Shown here: positions 19,328 to 30,328 of the stretch, piece by piece
Layout of the letters: each line of letters opens with the position of its first letter
Numbering within the stretch: the stretch's first letter is position 1
Source: Ignavibacteriales bacterium
Lineage (GTDB): Bacteria > Bacteroidota > Ignavibacteria > Ignavibacteriales > Ignavibacteriaceae
Length of the DNA: 64,000 nt
Direction of reading: 5' to 3'
Assembly: GCA_016714125.1 (NCBI GenBank)
Contig: JADJNX010000001.1
Span: forward strand, 248,001 to 312,000
Program-made: the position numbers and the translations under genes
The notes under the pieces: generated by a model
Database searches by the model: none
What the model was told of the DNA's origin: nothing
Seen by the model: only the letters and a program-made list of their open reading frames with translations

Positions 19328-20791
19328 ATGACCAAAACCGAACAACACTTTTCGCCCTTCCGTCAAAATACTGCGGGTTATGATTTCAAAATTAATACTT
19401 CTTTCGGAGAAAAAAAACTGATCTATGCTGATTGGATAGCCAGCGGCAGACTTTATTTACCGATTGAAGAAACTATCTCTCAAAAATTTGGCCCTCTTGT
19501 AGGTAATACTCACTCTGAGTCAAACTATACGGGGGCGGTGATGACAAAAGCTTACCACCACGCTCACAAGTATATTAAAAAACATGTGAATGCCGGAAAC
19601 AAAGAGATAATTATTACCGCCGGTTCGGGCATGACTGGTGTTATTAACAAGTTCCAACGTATTCTTGGATTAAGGGTACCGGAATTGCTTCGGAATTTTA
19701 TTCACATGGAAGAAACTGTTAAACCGGTGGTTTTCCTTACTCACATGGAGCACCACTCAAATCAGACTTCATGGCTTGAGACTATATGTGATGTTGTGAT
19801 AATCCCTCCTGCAGAAGACGGGCTTGTCTCTGAGGAAAATCTTTTAATTGAGCTTAAAAAATATAGTGACCGTCCCGTCAAATTTGGCTCATTCACAGCA
19901 TGTTCAAATGTTACAGGAATTATCACTGATTACCACAAACTTGCCAAAATAATGCATGAAGCCGGGGGTTACGCATTTGTCGATTTTGCCTGTTCCGCTC
20001 CCTATCTCGATATGAACATGCATCCCGATGACCCGCTTGAAAAACTTGATGCTATTTTCTTCTCCCCACACAAATTCCTTGGTGGCCCCGGTTCACCCGG
20101 CGTTTTGATTTTTGATTCTGAACTTTATCATAACACAGTCCCCGATAACCCGGGAGGCGGAACTGTTGACTGGACAAACCCGTGGGGTGAATACCGATTT
20201 GTTGATGATATTGAAGCCAGAGAAGATGGCGGCACTCCCCCATTCCTGCAAACAATCAAGGCAGCTCTTGCTATTATGTTAAAAGAAGAGATGGGGACGA
20301 CTAACATAGTAAGGCGAGAACATGAAATGACTCCGGGATTTATGGAAAAACTGGATAAAATCCCAAATCTTCACATGCTCGCCGGAAATCATAGGAACCG
20401 TCTTGGATGTGTCTCATTTTATATCGATAATATACATTACAACTTAATTGTTAAAATTCTGAATGACAGATACGGAATTCAAGTAAGAGGGGGTTGTTCG
20501 TGTGCAGGCACTTATGGACACTATTTATTAAATGTTGATCCATATATGTCGAAAAGAATTACCGAGAAGATTAGTCATGGCGATCTTTCCGAAAAACCGG
20601 GCTGGGTGAGGGTTTCTCTTCATCCAACAATGACAAATGAGGAAGTTGATTTTATTGCGGAAGCAATTGCAGAGATAAGAGAGAATATATACCGGTGGTC
20701 GTCAGATTATAAATATGACAACCACCGAAATGAATTTATTTGTGTAAATAATGAACCTGAACCGGATATAAAAGACCTATACAGATTCTAA
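19328..20791 (+). CDS. PLP-dependent class V aminotransferase / cysteine desulfurase-like
   Basis: A 487-residue fold-type I enzyme of the class V group. The internal-aldimine Lys is in FFSPHKFLGGPGSPG, the PLP-stacking region is THMEHHSNQ, and the cofactor Asp is in YAFVDFACSAPY. A Cys-rich loop near the active site, VRGGCSCAGTYGH, resembles cysteine desulfurase-like proteins but is not the SufS/IscS signature, so sulfur mobilisation is uncertain. No Suf or Isc genes are nearby. It is monocistronic and convergent with the oligopeptidase gene. Confidence 0.87.
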   Translation: MTKTEQHFSPFRQNTAGYDFKINTSFGEKKLIYADWIASGRLYLPIEETISQKFGPLVGNTHSESNYTGAVMTKAYHHAHKYIKKHVNAGNKEIIITAGSGMTGVINKFQRILGLRVPELLRNFIHMEETVKPVVFLTHMEHHSNQTSWLETICDVVIIPPAEDGLVSEENLLIELKKYSDRPVKFGSFTACSNVTGIITDYHKLAKIMHEAGGYAFVDFACSAPYLDMNMHPDDPLEKLDAIFFSPHKFLGGPGSPGVLIFDSELYHNTVPDNPGGGTVDWTNPWGEYRFVDDIEAREDGGTPPFLQTIKAALAIMLKEEMGTTNIVRREHEMTPGFMEKLDKIPNLHMLAGNHRNRLGCVSFYIDNIHYNLIVKILNDRYGIQVRGGCSCAGTYGHYLLNVDPYMSKRITEKISHGDLSEKPGWVRVSLHPTMTNEEVDFIAEAIAEIRENIYRWSSDYKYDNHRNEFICVNNEPEPDIKDLYRF

Positions 20792-20824
20792 ACTCCAACA
20801 TTCTTACTGTGGCTTCGTGACTTG

Positions 20825-22986
20825 TTACTTGCTCAGTCCCATTCTGTCCATCAGGAATGCATACTGATATGCAACTTCTTTTAATCTTGCAAATCTGCCG
20901 GAAGCTCCACCGTGTCCCGATTCCATATTTATTTTGAGAACGGTAATGTTATCATCCTTTTTGAGTTCTCTCAGTTTGGCGACAAACTTAGCTGGTTCAT
21001 GGAATCCCACCTGAGAATCGTTTAATCCTCCGGTAGCGAGAATATTGGGATATTTCACCCCTTTGATGTTATCATAAGGTGAGTAAGAGAGCATATAGTT
21101 GTAATATTTCTCTTCTTTTGGGTTTCCCCACTGTTCCCATTCCTGAGTTGTAAGTGGCAAAGTTTCATCATTCATGGTGTTTATAACATCCACAAATGGA
21201 ACAATTGCAAGAACCACATTAAAAAGATCAGGTCTCATGTTTACACACGCGCCTACCAACAAACCACCGGCACTTCCACCCATAATGGCAAGTTTTTCAG
21301 GTTTGGTATATTTACCATTTACAAGATGTTCAGCACACGCAATAAAATCGGTAAAAGTATTTTTTTTGTTTAAGAGTTTTCCATCTTCATACCATTCCTC
21401 ACCAAGTTCGGAACCACCTCTAATCTGTGCAATTCCATAAATGAAACCGCGATCAACAAGACTAAATACATTGGAGCTAAAATTAGCTTCAGTTGAGGAA
21501 CCGTAAGAACCATAGGAATAAAGAAGAGTTGGATTGTTACCATCCTTCTTGAGACCTTTTTATAAACGATTGCCATCGGTACTTTTTTTCCGTCTTTTGC
21601 AGGTGCCCACATTCTTTCAACCACATAATCATCAGGATTAAATCCACTTGGGATCTCTTGCACTTTTAATATTGTGGTTTTTCTATCCATTACCACATAC
21701 TCATAGGTTGTCCATGGCCTGTTCATGGAGGTGTAAGTGTATCTGATTGTCTTTGAACTATATTCAGGTGTTCCGGACAGATAAAGTGAATATACCGCCT
21801 CAGGGAAATCGAGCCAACTGCTAACCCATGTGGAAAGATCAACGGTTTTGATTTTCCGCAATCCTTCGGTTCTTTCCTGAACAGCAATGAATGTTTGGAA
21901 AACATCAATCGATTCTATTTTTACTTTTGGATCATGGGCAATAATCTCTCTCCAGGTTGCCATGTCCTCATATCCCTTTAAGGGAGCATTGTAAACTTTG
22001 GAATTCTTCGAATTTGGATCTTTATAAAGGATGTAAAAACCATCTTTTCTGTGGTGATCTACTGAATATTCGACATCCTTTTTCCGTGGCATAAATGGTT
22101 TAAATGTGCCGGTTGGATTATTAGCATCGAGTAATAACACTTCGGTAGTTGTAAAACTGCCTGAATAGAGTGTAAGGAAATCTCTGGTTTTTGTCAACCC
22201 AATTCCCAAATTAAAAAGCTCGTCTTTTTCCTCATAAACCAAAACAGCTTTTTTGCCGTCAAATGCATCCACCCTCAAAAGTTGAAATGGTCTTAGCGCT
22301 TCATTTCCGATCACATAAAAAATGGTTTTACTGTCGTTTGCCCATGCATTTGATTGAACTCCTGAAACAAAAAATTCAAGGTCCTTACCGGTTGAAAGGT
22401 CACGAATTTTTAGGTCAAATTCAGCATACGATCCGGTTGTATTGAAGGTATACGCTGCATATTTATTGTCGGGTGTTACATCAAAACCGGTGAAAAGGAA
22501 AGTAGGTTTTCCTTCTGCCATCTGATTAACATTAAACATTATCTCTTCGGGAGCATCCAGATTTCCTTTTTTCCGGCAGAAAATTCCGTACTGTTTTCCG
22601 GTTTCGGTTCTTGTGTAATAATAATAACCGTTTTCGAGGTATGGAACGGAGTTGTCCTGCTCCTTTATTCTCCCCTTCATCTCTTCATAAAGTTTGTTCT
22701 GGAGGTCTTTAGTGTGACCCATAACCTCTTCAGCATAAACATTTTCAGCTTCAAGATATTTAATCACTTCAGGGTCTTTTTTATCCCTTAACCAGAAATA
22801 ATTGTCAACCCTTGTATTTCCAAATTCCTTAAATGTTACAGGTTTTTTCTCTGCCGAGGGAGGAGTCCTGTAGTCCTTCTGGGTTTTTATCATTCCGTCT
22901 GTTTCCTTGTTCTGCGCAAATATTACAAAAGTTGACAGCATTAAAATTGCTGCAAATCGGGTGATGGGTCTCATATATTTTCTCAC
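20825..22986 (-). CDS. Secreted prolyl oligopeptidase family protease, S9A (frameshifted)
   Basis: A signal peptide (ending VIFAQ), an N-terminal seven-bladed propeller (about residues 60-430), then the alpha/beta-hydrolase domain. Catalytic Ser is in MGGSAGGLL, Asp in GGLNDSQVGFHEP and His in ESGHGGASG. The main frame runs into nonsense after VYKK at 21561. Adding one base to the T5 run at 21557-21561 gives KKGLKKDGNNPTLLYSYGSYG and continues without a break to 20825. Total is about 720 residues, normal for prolyl oligopeptidase/PtrB. Likely cleaves peptides at Pro or basic residues in the periplasm. Confidence 0.92.
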
Positions 22987-23123
22987 TTATTAAAATTGGA
23001 TATAGAAAATTACAACAAAATGGTCTGAAAAGTTCATATTTGGGGTGAATGGTAAAATAATTATTTGAAATTAGGAACTCAGGACTTTATACATTCGTAA
23101 AATTCAAATCGATTACAAATAAA

Positions 23124-24108
23124 TTGGAAATAATTTTGAAAACAACGTTCACAATACTGTTACTTTTGATCCTCTTCCATCCACTTATAACCACTCGTGG
23201 ACATGATCCCGAAGTGATTCAAAATTTCACGGGGAATGATATGATCCTCGTAAGGGGTGGCACATTCCAGATGGGATCCAAGGAAAAAGGAGTAGGTAGT
23301 GACGAAAAACCTCAACACCCCGTAACTCTCTCCGATTTTTATATCGCTTCAACCGAGGTTACCTTTGCGGACTTTGCAAAATTTATCGCGGCAACTGAAT
23401 ATAAAACTTCAGCCGAAATTAACGGATTTTCTTATGTCAGAACAAAAGATGAATGGGAAAAAAGAGCCGGGATTAACTGGACCTGCGACGAGTGGGGTAA
23501 TATTCGTGACATCTCAAGAGAAAATGCTCCCGTTGTTCATGTTAGCTGGTATGATGCCGTTGAATATTGCAACTGGCTGAGCAAAAAAAGATGGACTCAC
23601 TCCCGCATATTCAATCAACAAAGATGTTAAAGACCCAAATAATCTTGACACCCTATCTGATACTCAAAAATGGACTGTAAAATGTGATTTTTCTGCCAAT
23701 GGCTACCGCCTCCCTACCGAAGCTGAATGGGAATTTGCCGCTCGTGGTGGAAATGAAAGCAAGGGATATATGTTCCCCGGGAGTGATAATTTTAGTGAAG
23801 TTGGACATGTTTTCAGTTCCAAACCCTGGAAAGAAGGAATGATTGAAGTGGGTTCATATAAACCCAATGAACTTGGACTCTTCAACATGGCAGGCAATGT
23901 AACTGAATGGTGTTGGGACTGGTGGGGTGATTATACAACGGATGCACAAACCAACCCGCGGGGTCCTGAATCAGGAAGAGAACGAGTTAAAAGAAACGGC
24001 AGTTGGTATGGATTAATTTACAATTGTCGCACAACTTACAGAACTGCTTATACCCCCGAAACATCATTTTTTGAACTTGGTTTCAGAGTTGCAAAATCGG
24101 CAAAATAA
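23124..24108 (+). CDS. SUMF1/formylglycine-generating-enzyme-like secreted protein (frameshifted)
   Basis: A hydrophobic leader, then the FGE-sulfatase fold: MILVRGGTFQMGS, the STEVTFADFAKF segment, APVVHVSWYDAVEYCNWLS, YRLPTEAEWEFAARGG and GNVTEWCWDWWGDY, ending FFELGFRVAKS. The first frame stops at 23630; removing one A from the A7 run at 23583-23589 restores KKDGLTPAYSIN and the rest. The fold is used by formylglycine enzymes and also by structural GldK/GldJ-type proteins, and no sulfatase is adjacent. No ATG is available; TTG at 23124 or, better placed after GGAAA, TTG at 23136. Confidence 0.86.
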
Positions 24109-24176
24109 GGGAGATAGATGATAATACGCTTAACTTTGTAAACATTTATTAAACCTTTTTTTTGGAGTAACGCCGC

Positions 24177-24515
24177 ATGAATCCAATGGAGAATTTATTT
24201 AACTACATCACGGGTGATAATATTTTATTTTCCGTTGTACAGGCGTTACTCATTTTATTTACCTTTTTGGCACTCTTTAATGACTTTAAAGGGCGTAAAC
24301 CAAAAACTTCCGAAATGCCATCTACGGGTAAAAATGTTTCCAACGATATTCGCGGATTTCTGTTTGTAGGGTTGGTTATTTTTTTCACCGCAGTCTGTTT
24401 TTCAACCGATGAAATTATTGGGCATCGCATATTTTGGTTAACTCTTGATGCTGGATTGTTGAGTTATATACTTCTCTTCAGCGGGTGGAGCAGGAAGAGA
24501 ATTGGTGATTGCTAA
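24177..24515 (+). CDS. Small three-helix membrane protein
   Basis: 112 residues with hydrophobic segments at about 17-36, 58-76 and 84-102 and an Arg/Lys-rich tail (SGWSRKRIGDC). A GGAG ribosome-binding site stands at good distance from the ATG. I recognise no family. It lies after the SUMF1-like gene on the same strand. Confidence 0.62.
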   Translation: MNPMENLFNYITGDNILFSVVQALLILFTFLALFNDFKGRKPKTSEMPSTGKNVSNDIRGFLFVGLVIFFTAVCFSTDEIIGHRIFWLTLDAGLLSYILLFSGWSRKRIGDC

Positions 24516-24685
24516 GATTTTGCATTTTTGTAATGCATTAAGATGGGCAACAAATATTTATTCCTCACCGAGGAAAATTTGGTGAAGTCGGTAAAAAGAC
24601 CTCAGGGGAAATATTACTTGTTTGACATCTTGCAGTCGGCAATCGAGACGATTACCGCTCCTCACTCTTACGCCTAAAAATCCCT

Positions 24686-24718
24686 CTCTGCGAAAATCCG
24701 CCTAATCTGCGTGTATCT
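24686..24718 (+). repeat. ATCCGC-type short tandem repeat, left copy
   Basis: Roughly three imperfect 9-10 bp units built on ATCCGCCTA / ATCTGCGTG, about 60 bases beyond the 3' end of the EFR1 gene. A similar array lies beyond that gene's 5' end. The rest of 24516-24778 holds a small ATGCC/GGCAT hairpin (24729-24741) and no gene. Confidence 0.55.
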
Positions 24719-24778
24719 CCCAAAGGGATGCCTTCGGCATGCTGTCCCCCTTTCTCATCTCTCCCCTGCTGTGTTTCA

Positions 24779-25803
24779 TCATGCACGAAAATTTTTCAGG
24801 GCTTTATATCGCCTGCCCCAAAATTTGAATTTGGTTAATGAGGTATAAACAATCATTCGCTCGAATAGCTTAAATCGGAGGAGATAATGAATAATTTTGT
24901 AACTCAATCCGAAGAAACCGATGAGCAATACACTTTCCAGAGTAAAACTGATAAATCCATTTTGAAAGAATGAGGGGACGGGATTGAATAAGCTTATTAA
25001 CCAGGTTTTGTAGTAAAAAAGAGAAGATGAGACTTATAGCAATAGTGTATCCATGCCCTGTTTCAATCGCCTTTTTGGGACAACTGCTCATACATTTCAT
25101 GCAGCTTTCGCAGCGGTAAGTCCAGTAGGGCCGGTTATCAATTTTTTCTATCGCCTGTACGGGACACCCCTTAATGCAAGCTCCACAATCATCACAATCT
25201 TTGGAGGCATAAAATGTTTTTGAAAGGAAGAACCTCCCCACCAGATAATAACCAAGTGAAATCGGAGCGATAAGGATATCCTGAACAATATCCCTCAATC
25301 CCTTAAAATCACTCCCACCGAAAAGAACCTTATTTGCAAAAGCTGTTACTTTCTCCTCGTTCTTTACATGAAGAAACCGAACGGTCCTTTCGTTTAAACC
25401 GGATGCACCGATATCCAGTTTGATGGCATATCAACCGGGAACATTCCCTTTATTGAGTAATCTTTCAGTTTAAGTAGAAGTGCTGCCAGGTAAAAGGCGA
25501 TCCCTGTCAAACCGGGGGTGATCCACTTGCCAATTAGCATCCCCGCACGGGTATTCATCAACACAACCTTATTCTTCCCTTTGGGGAATCTGCGCAGAAA
25601 ATGTAACATGATTGGAGGATAATTAAATCCATGAACAGGTGAAACAAACACGATTAATGCAAAGGATCAGGCGGATCGATATTTAATGTGTCAACGGATG
25701 CAATGTTGATCATGTTGCATTCAATTTCATTTTCCTCCGCAACACGGGAGAGCCACAGGGCTACATTTTTCGAATTTCCTGTACCGGAAAAATAATAGAT
25801 CAT
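24779..25803 (-). CDS. EFR1-family flavodoxin-ferredoxin protein (three frameshifts)
   Basis: An electron-transfer protein with an N-terminal flavodoxin domain (MIYYFSGTGNSKNVA binds the FMN phosphate; FVSPVHGFNYPP) and two 4Fe-4S sites (CDDCGACIKGCP and CESCMKCMSSCP), then a hydrophobic tail. The literal frames are 25654-25875, 25394-25651 and 24870-25298. They join by one extra base in the AAA at 25661-25663, one in CC at 25399-25400, and a third shift between about 24955 and 24995. That last shift uncovers a tail ending FWGRRYKALKNFRA at 24779, like other EFR1 proteins. The start is the ATG at 25803. Confidence 0.8.
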
Positions 25804-25965
25804 GAGTTTGTTATAAGGCAGCAAGAATTCTCCATTTTCTTTCAGTAAAATTAATTCTCCCGGAGGAAAAAGCAAATAGTCATATTAGTCATTTTTCGGA
25901 TACGAATTCTATTCAGAAGGAGTTGATCTTTAAACGAACGATATCCGAATATCATATAACAAAAA

Positions 25966-26006
25966 CATCCGTGAATATCCGCTAAATCCGTATCATCCGC
26001 GTTCAA
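25966..26006 (+). repeat. ATCCGC-type short tandem repeat, right copy
   Basis: Four imperfect 9-10 bp units (ATCCGTGAAT, ATCCGCTAA, ATCCGTATC, ATCCGCGTTC) between the EFR1 gene and the DUF5684-like gene, in the same orientation as the left copy at 24686. Confidence 0.65.
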
Positions 26007-26015
26007 TCAAAATTC

Positions 26016-26972
26016 TCAAGCTTTAAAGACCTTTCCGGGATATCGCGCATCAAATGATTTAAAATAGCTGTTGGCGAGGTAGTCGGATCTGGTGTCTATC
26101 CTGAACTTGTGTTCCTTCCCCATTGTGGTTATTTTGATTTTTAACTCTCCACCCCAACCGGGACCTTTCATATCAATTCGACTGACTGCATCATCAGAGA
26201 TCAAGAAATTTGCTTTATTGGCGGTAATCAGGAGATCTGTCGAGTATCCACCAATCCCTTCAAGATAATTGCCCCTTTTTTTAGCGGATTGCATATCCCA
26301 GAGTTGACCAATACCCGCCATCACATTAGCTGTGGCTCCTCCGCCACCATGAAAAGCACGCATTGATCCCGACGCATTTGTGGAACCCGATCCCGTCTTT
26401 ACAAGAACCATTCCTTCATCCATAAAAAAGATCGTAAACACTTTTGCAATCAATCCCGGTTGAATAAGTCCCGAAATTATTTCGGGTGGTTTTACACGGG
26501 GCTTTGATTCTTCAGGGTGTGAATCATGGACTTGTTCCCGATCTACATCATCCCGGGTTGCATCCTGTTTTTGATTATAAACATATTCAGAACTGCCAAA
26601 AGCCAAAATTGGCAAAAAGATAAAACCAAAAAGCAGAAGACCCAAGGCAAATGGAATCCCTTTGCCAAAGGCTTTTGCAAGACTAAATATGAAGGAAATC
26701 GACATTATAAATATCATAATCGCAACAAACCCGACTGCGGCGTTGCTGTCCCCTCTTTTAATAAATAACGGGAAAACCGCCGGAAGGGCAAAGAGAACCA
26801 TCCAAAGTGGTGACCTTCGGATCATTTTAAGGAAATAATAGATGTTGAATATCGGGATTATACTTGCCCACCCGGGGAGGTCGGCTTTTTTGAATAATGC
26901 CCACATCGATATTAGCGATATCAAAGCGATGACAACAGACCCAAGTCCTAAAAAATCTTCCACTCTTTCCAT
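26016..26972 (-). CDS. DUF5684-like membrane protein with PH/GRAM-like tail
   Basis: About 318 residues. The first half has four or five helices with the DUF5684 pattern (WALFKKADLPGWASIIPIFN, FSLAKAFGKGIPFALGL, LPILAFGSSEYVY). A charged linker follows, then a soluble beta-rich C-terminal part (SDDAVSRIDMKGPGWG, KEHKFRIDTRSDY) that looks like a PH/GRAM-type domain. AGGAG at seven bases before the ATG at 26972 fixes the start; the longer open frame is not needed. Function unknown. Confidence 0.75.
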   Translation of the reverse strand: MERVEDFLGLGSVVIALISLISMWALFKKADLPGWASIIPIFNIYYFLKMIRRSPLWMVLFALPAVFPLFIKRGDSNAAVGFVAIMIFIMSISFIFSLAKAFGKGIPFALGLLLFGFIFLPILAFGSSEYVYNQKQDATRDDVDREQVHDSHPEESKPRVKPPEIISGLIQPGLIAKVFTIFFMDEGMVLVKTGSGSTNASGSMRAFHGGGGATANVMAGIGQLWDMQSAKKRGNYLEGIGGYSTDLLITANKANFLISDDAVSRIDMKGPGWGGELKIKITTMGKEHKFRIDTRSDYLANSYFKSFDARYPGKVFKA

Positions 26973-27009
26973 TATTAAACTCCTGTTAGGTGTGCAACAA
27001 TTATAGAAA

Positions 27010-27028
27010 GAGGGTGCTTTAAGCACCC
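27010..27028 (-). terminator. Hairpin, probable terminator after T9SS cargo gene
   Basis: GGGTGC/GCACCC stem (27012-27017 with 27023-27028, extendable by two A-T pairs) lies just past the minus-strand stop at 27034 and is followed on that strand by a short U-rich CUCUUUC stretch. The U-tract is weak. Confidence 0.45.
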
Positions 27029-27033
27029 CCCGA

Positions 27034-28509
27034 TTATTTTAAAAGTACCATTTTGCGACTTTGAACAAAACCATCAGCCGTAAGACGGTAGAAATAGACT
27101 CCACCGGCGAGTTCTAGTCCGTCAAATGATACCCTGTGTTTCCCAACAGGTTGATATTGCTCTACAAGAGTGAAACATTTCCTGCCAAGGATGTCAAATA
27201 CTTCAAGTTTAACATCAGAACCTTTTGCCAGTTCATATTCAATGACCGTCGAGGGGTTAAAAGGATTCGGGAAGTTCTGAAGAAGTGAAAAATCCACAGG
27301 CAGGTTTTCATCATCGATATCTGTAACATATTTGTTATACACCATTGATATTTCAGAAAAAGCCATATTCACCGTATCCCATACTTCAACGCCAAAAAAT
27401 ACATGTCCCGAGTGAAGTCTGGTATCACCTGAATTAAAACTACCGGTCAAATGAAGTGTATTATTCACATAGAACGTCATTGTTATTGTATTTCCAAACA
27501 TGGTGGTTGCAAATCTCAACACGTATTGCCTTGTGCGGAGATAGGAGCGGAATTTACTGTAATCGGCGTTCCATTTCCGGCAGAATATCCCATTTTGATA
27601 AAATCGTCTTCAATACACATCCCGGTATAATATTTATAACTGTAAACACTCCAAATTCCAAATGCTCCATCTCCCATATTTCCACTTCCGCCAAGAGTAG
27701 TTCATAATTATTTACTGCCCCAAGAGGAGTTCCTGCATATAAACTTGTCAGTGAAGAAGGCATAAGATTAAAATTCAAATTGCCATTGTTAATTGTGATT
27801 GCCGAGGCAACATCCTCCCACTTACCCATTTTTATCCAAGGGAGGCAGGGTCATCAAATGTGTCATTATATGTGCCTGTCGGGTTTGTTATGTAGGGATT
27901 ATACTGCATGTTTATTTCGTTCATTCGATAATTCAGTTGTTCACCAACAACAGCCAAAATCAAATGCCCTTTCAATAGTTGTGCAGGGGCATTTTGAATT
28001 GTTCCGGAGTATCTTAGGGTGTCGTTTATCCATGCATTGACAATGATTGAACTGCCGGATTTTTGAATTGAAAATTTTGCTTTTGCAGAAAAATCAAAGA
28101 GTTGGAATGAAGCGAGGTTAATAAATTGGGGATCCATGTAGTCTGTAATGTTTATCGCATAAACCACTTGTGCAGTGTCATCGTCGAAATTAAGTCCTAT
28201 CAGTGAGTTGAAACCGTTCCTGCCGATGAAACCACCATCGGCAATAGAACCATAGTCTGAGATTATTTCGATTGAAAAATCATTAATTGTTGCCCCTATC
28301 GGGGGATAAATGTGAGCTATCTCGAAATCAGTTCCTGATGAGACCACATTTAGTTGTCCGTTTTGAACGGAAACACTTGCATCTGTGTAAAAAGCCCAAC
28401 CTTCAGCGTTTCCTGAATCAAATGATTCATTAAAGCTTTGGGATGTCTGTGCAAGGATCAAAGGTATCGACAGAACTGCAAAAAGCAGCGTGTGAAAAAG
28501 AATTTTCAC
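27034..28509 (-). CDS. Secreted T9SS cargo with lectin/LamG-like repeats (three frameshifts)
   Basis: A signal peptide (KILFHTLLFAVLSIPLILAQ), two similar beta-rich domains of about 200 residues (FNESFDSGNAEGWAFYTD and a second with NPTGTYNDTFDDPAS), then a T9SS type A sorting domain (LLQNFPNPFNPSTVIEYEL to QSRKMVLLK). The frames 27832-28521, 27554-27829 and 27034-27522 join by one-base changes at about 27838, 27701 and 27525; the middle one restores TLGGSGNMGDGAFGIW. GGAGGT precedes a GTG at 28509, the likely start. The repeats look like concanavalin/LamG-type carbohydrate-binding folds, which is a guess. Confidence 0.78.
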
Positions 28510-28763
28510 TGTGACCTCCAATCGTAATTAAAAGAACTACAACGGAGAGCAATTCTATCGAATGGAACTCCGTTTAGCCACCAATTGAATTTGAAACATG
28601 TAATTTCAATTGGCACTTTTGAAAGATACGAATTTTATTTATTAATGTCAAGCAAAACCGTTATTTTCATTTTTCCTGATAAAAAAATATAAATATTTTT
28701 TCATAAATCTTGTATCGATAAAAAGTTCAATTAACTATATTTAACTGTTTAATAGGATTTTTT

Positions 28764-30262
28764 ATGGAACCACAACTCAAAGATTCAGTTCTCGAGTGGA
28801 CAGAAGATGAGCATCTTCTATTCTATCGATTCATCCTCGAAAATATGGCAGATGCAGCATATTGTATTACCCCTAAGGGCGGTTTCAATTATGTAAATGA
28901 AGCGGCTTGCCGGATGCTCGGTTACAAAAAAAGTGAATTCTGTAACTTGACTGTGGACGCCTTCTTTCCTCCAAACCATGTCCGAGCCTGGAAAACCTTC
29001 TGGGTAAAACTTAAAGAAGATCTTTCAATTAATTTCGAAAGTGTCCACCAGCATAAATCAGGGAGACTGGTAGATGTTGAAGTTCAAACGACCTATCTCG
29101 CCTTCATGGGAAAAGAATTTTGTTATGCTATCGTAAAAGATGTAAGTGAAAGAAAAGCCAATCAAGAAAAACTTACAGAGAGTGAACGAAAACTCAGGTT
29201 GTTTCTCGAAAACAGCCTTGATGCTTTTTTCCTCACGGCTCCTGATGGATCCATACTTTTTGTTAATCAGGCTGCCTGTAATATGTTTGGCAGGACTGCC
29301 GAAGAAATTTGTATCGTTGGAAGGTCGGGTATTTTAGATCTTAATGATCCAAGGTTGGCACCGTCACTTGAAGAGAGAGCCAAAACAGGTGTTTTTAAAG
29401 GTGAACTAACCGGCAAGCGGAAAGATGGAACATTCTTCCCCATGGAAGTCTCTTCTTCATATTTTTATAATGACGATGGATCGTTAAGGACAAGCATGGT
29501 GATTAGAGACATCACCGAAAGGAAAAAAGCTGAAGAAATTCTGAAAGAAAGTGAAGCCAGGTTAGCAGAACTTAATGCAACAAAAGATAATTTTTCTCGA
29601 TTGTTTCACATGATCTACGAAATCCGGTGCACACAATGCTTGGTACAATACAGATTTTGAACGATGACCTTGATTCAATGGACCCCGGAATGATCAAAAA
29701 ATATGTCCATAACTTACACTGGTCAGTTGACAGGTTAAGTGGACTTCTTGATAACCTTCTGAATTGGTCACTCCTTCATATGAATAAGATACGATTTAAC
29801 CCTGAATCAATATCCCTCAATCAATTGATTCATAGTTCTGTTGAATTAGTGTCAGAACAAGCCTCAGGGAAAAATATCACTATTCAATATGAAATTCTTG
29901 AGCGAATTGTTGTTCTTGTCGATCAGGTTATGGTGTCATCCATTTTTCATAACCTTCTTACAAATGCCATCAAATTTTCCTTCCCAAAAAGTATTGTCAT
30001 TATTTCAGTAAAATTGAAACATCCACAAGTTGAAGTGGTTATTGAAGATTCAGGAACAGGGATCGAAGAAGAAAAAATAAATAAACTATTTAATATCGGT
30101 ACAAATCTTAACACTGCAGGAACAAAGGGTGAAAAGGGTACCGGACTTGGATTGATTTTAAGTAAAGAATTTGTTGAAAAAAATGGAGGAACACTTCGGG
30201 TTGAGAGTAACCCTGGTGTTGGAAGTCGCTTCATTTTTACACTGCCTCTGGCTCCCTTCTAA
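28764..30262 (+). CDS. PAS-PAS sensor histidine kinase (frameshifted)
   Basis: A cytosolic sensor kinase without membrane segments. PAS1 is at about residues 25-130, PAS2 at about 145-265 (VNQAACNMFGRTAEEI, IRDITERKKAEE), followed by a HisKA-like helix and HATPase. Adding one T to the T5 run at 29591-29595 restores the H-box FSIVSHDLRNPVHTML, which the literal frames 28764-29660 and 29627-30262 break. The N box is FHNLLTNAIKF, G1 is EDSGTGIE and G2 is GEKGTGLGL. No response regulator is adjacent. No transmembrane helix suggests an internal signal such as redox or a small ligand. Confidence 0.91.
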
Positions 30263-30269
30263 AATTTAT

Positions 30270-30300
30270 AAAAAAAGGCTCCCGGTTTCCCGGGAGCCTT
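30270..30300 (-). terminator. Strong intrinsic terminator of the sialidase-like gene
   Basis: An 11-bp stem, AAGGCTCCCGG with CCGGGAGCCTT (30275-30285 with 30290-30300), closes on a four-base TTTC loop. It is followed on the minus strand by a U-tract (A-run from 30270). It serves the minus-strand gene ending at 30329; the plus side has no T-run. Confidence 0.82.
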
Positions 30301-30328
30301 AAATGTATTTAAATGGTTTGGACTAAAC

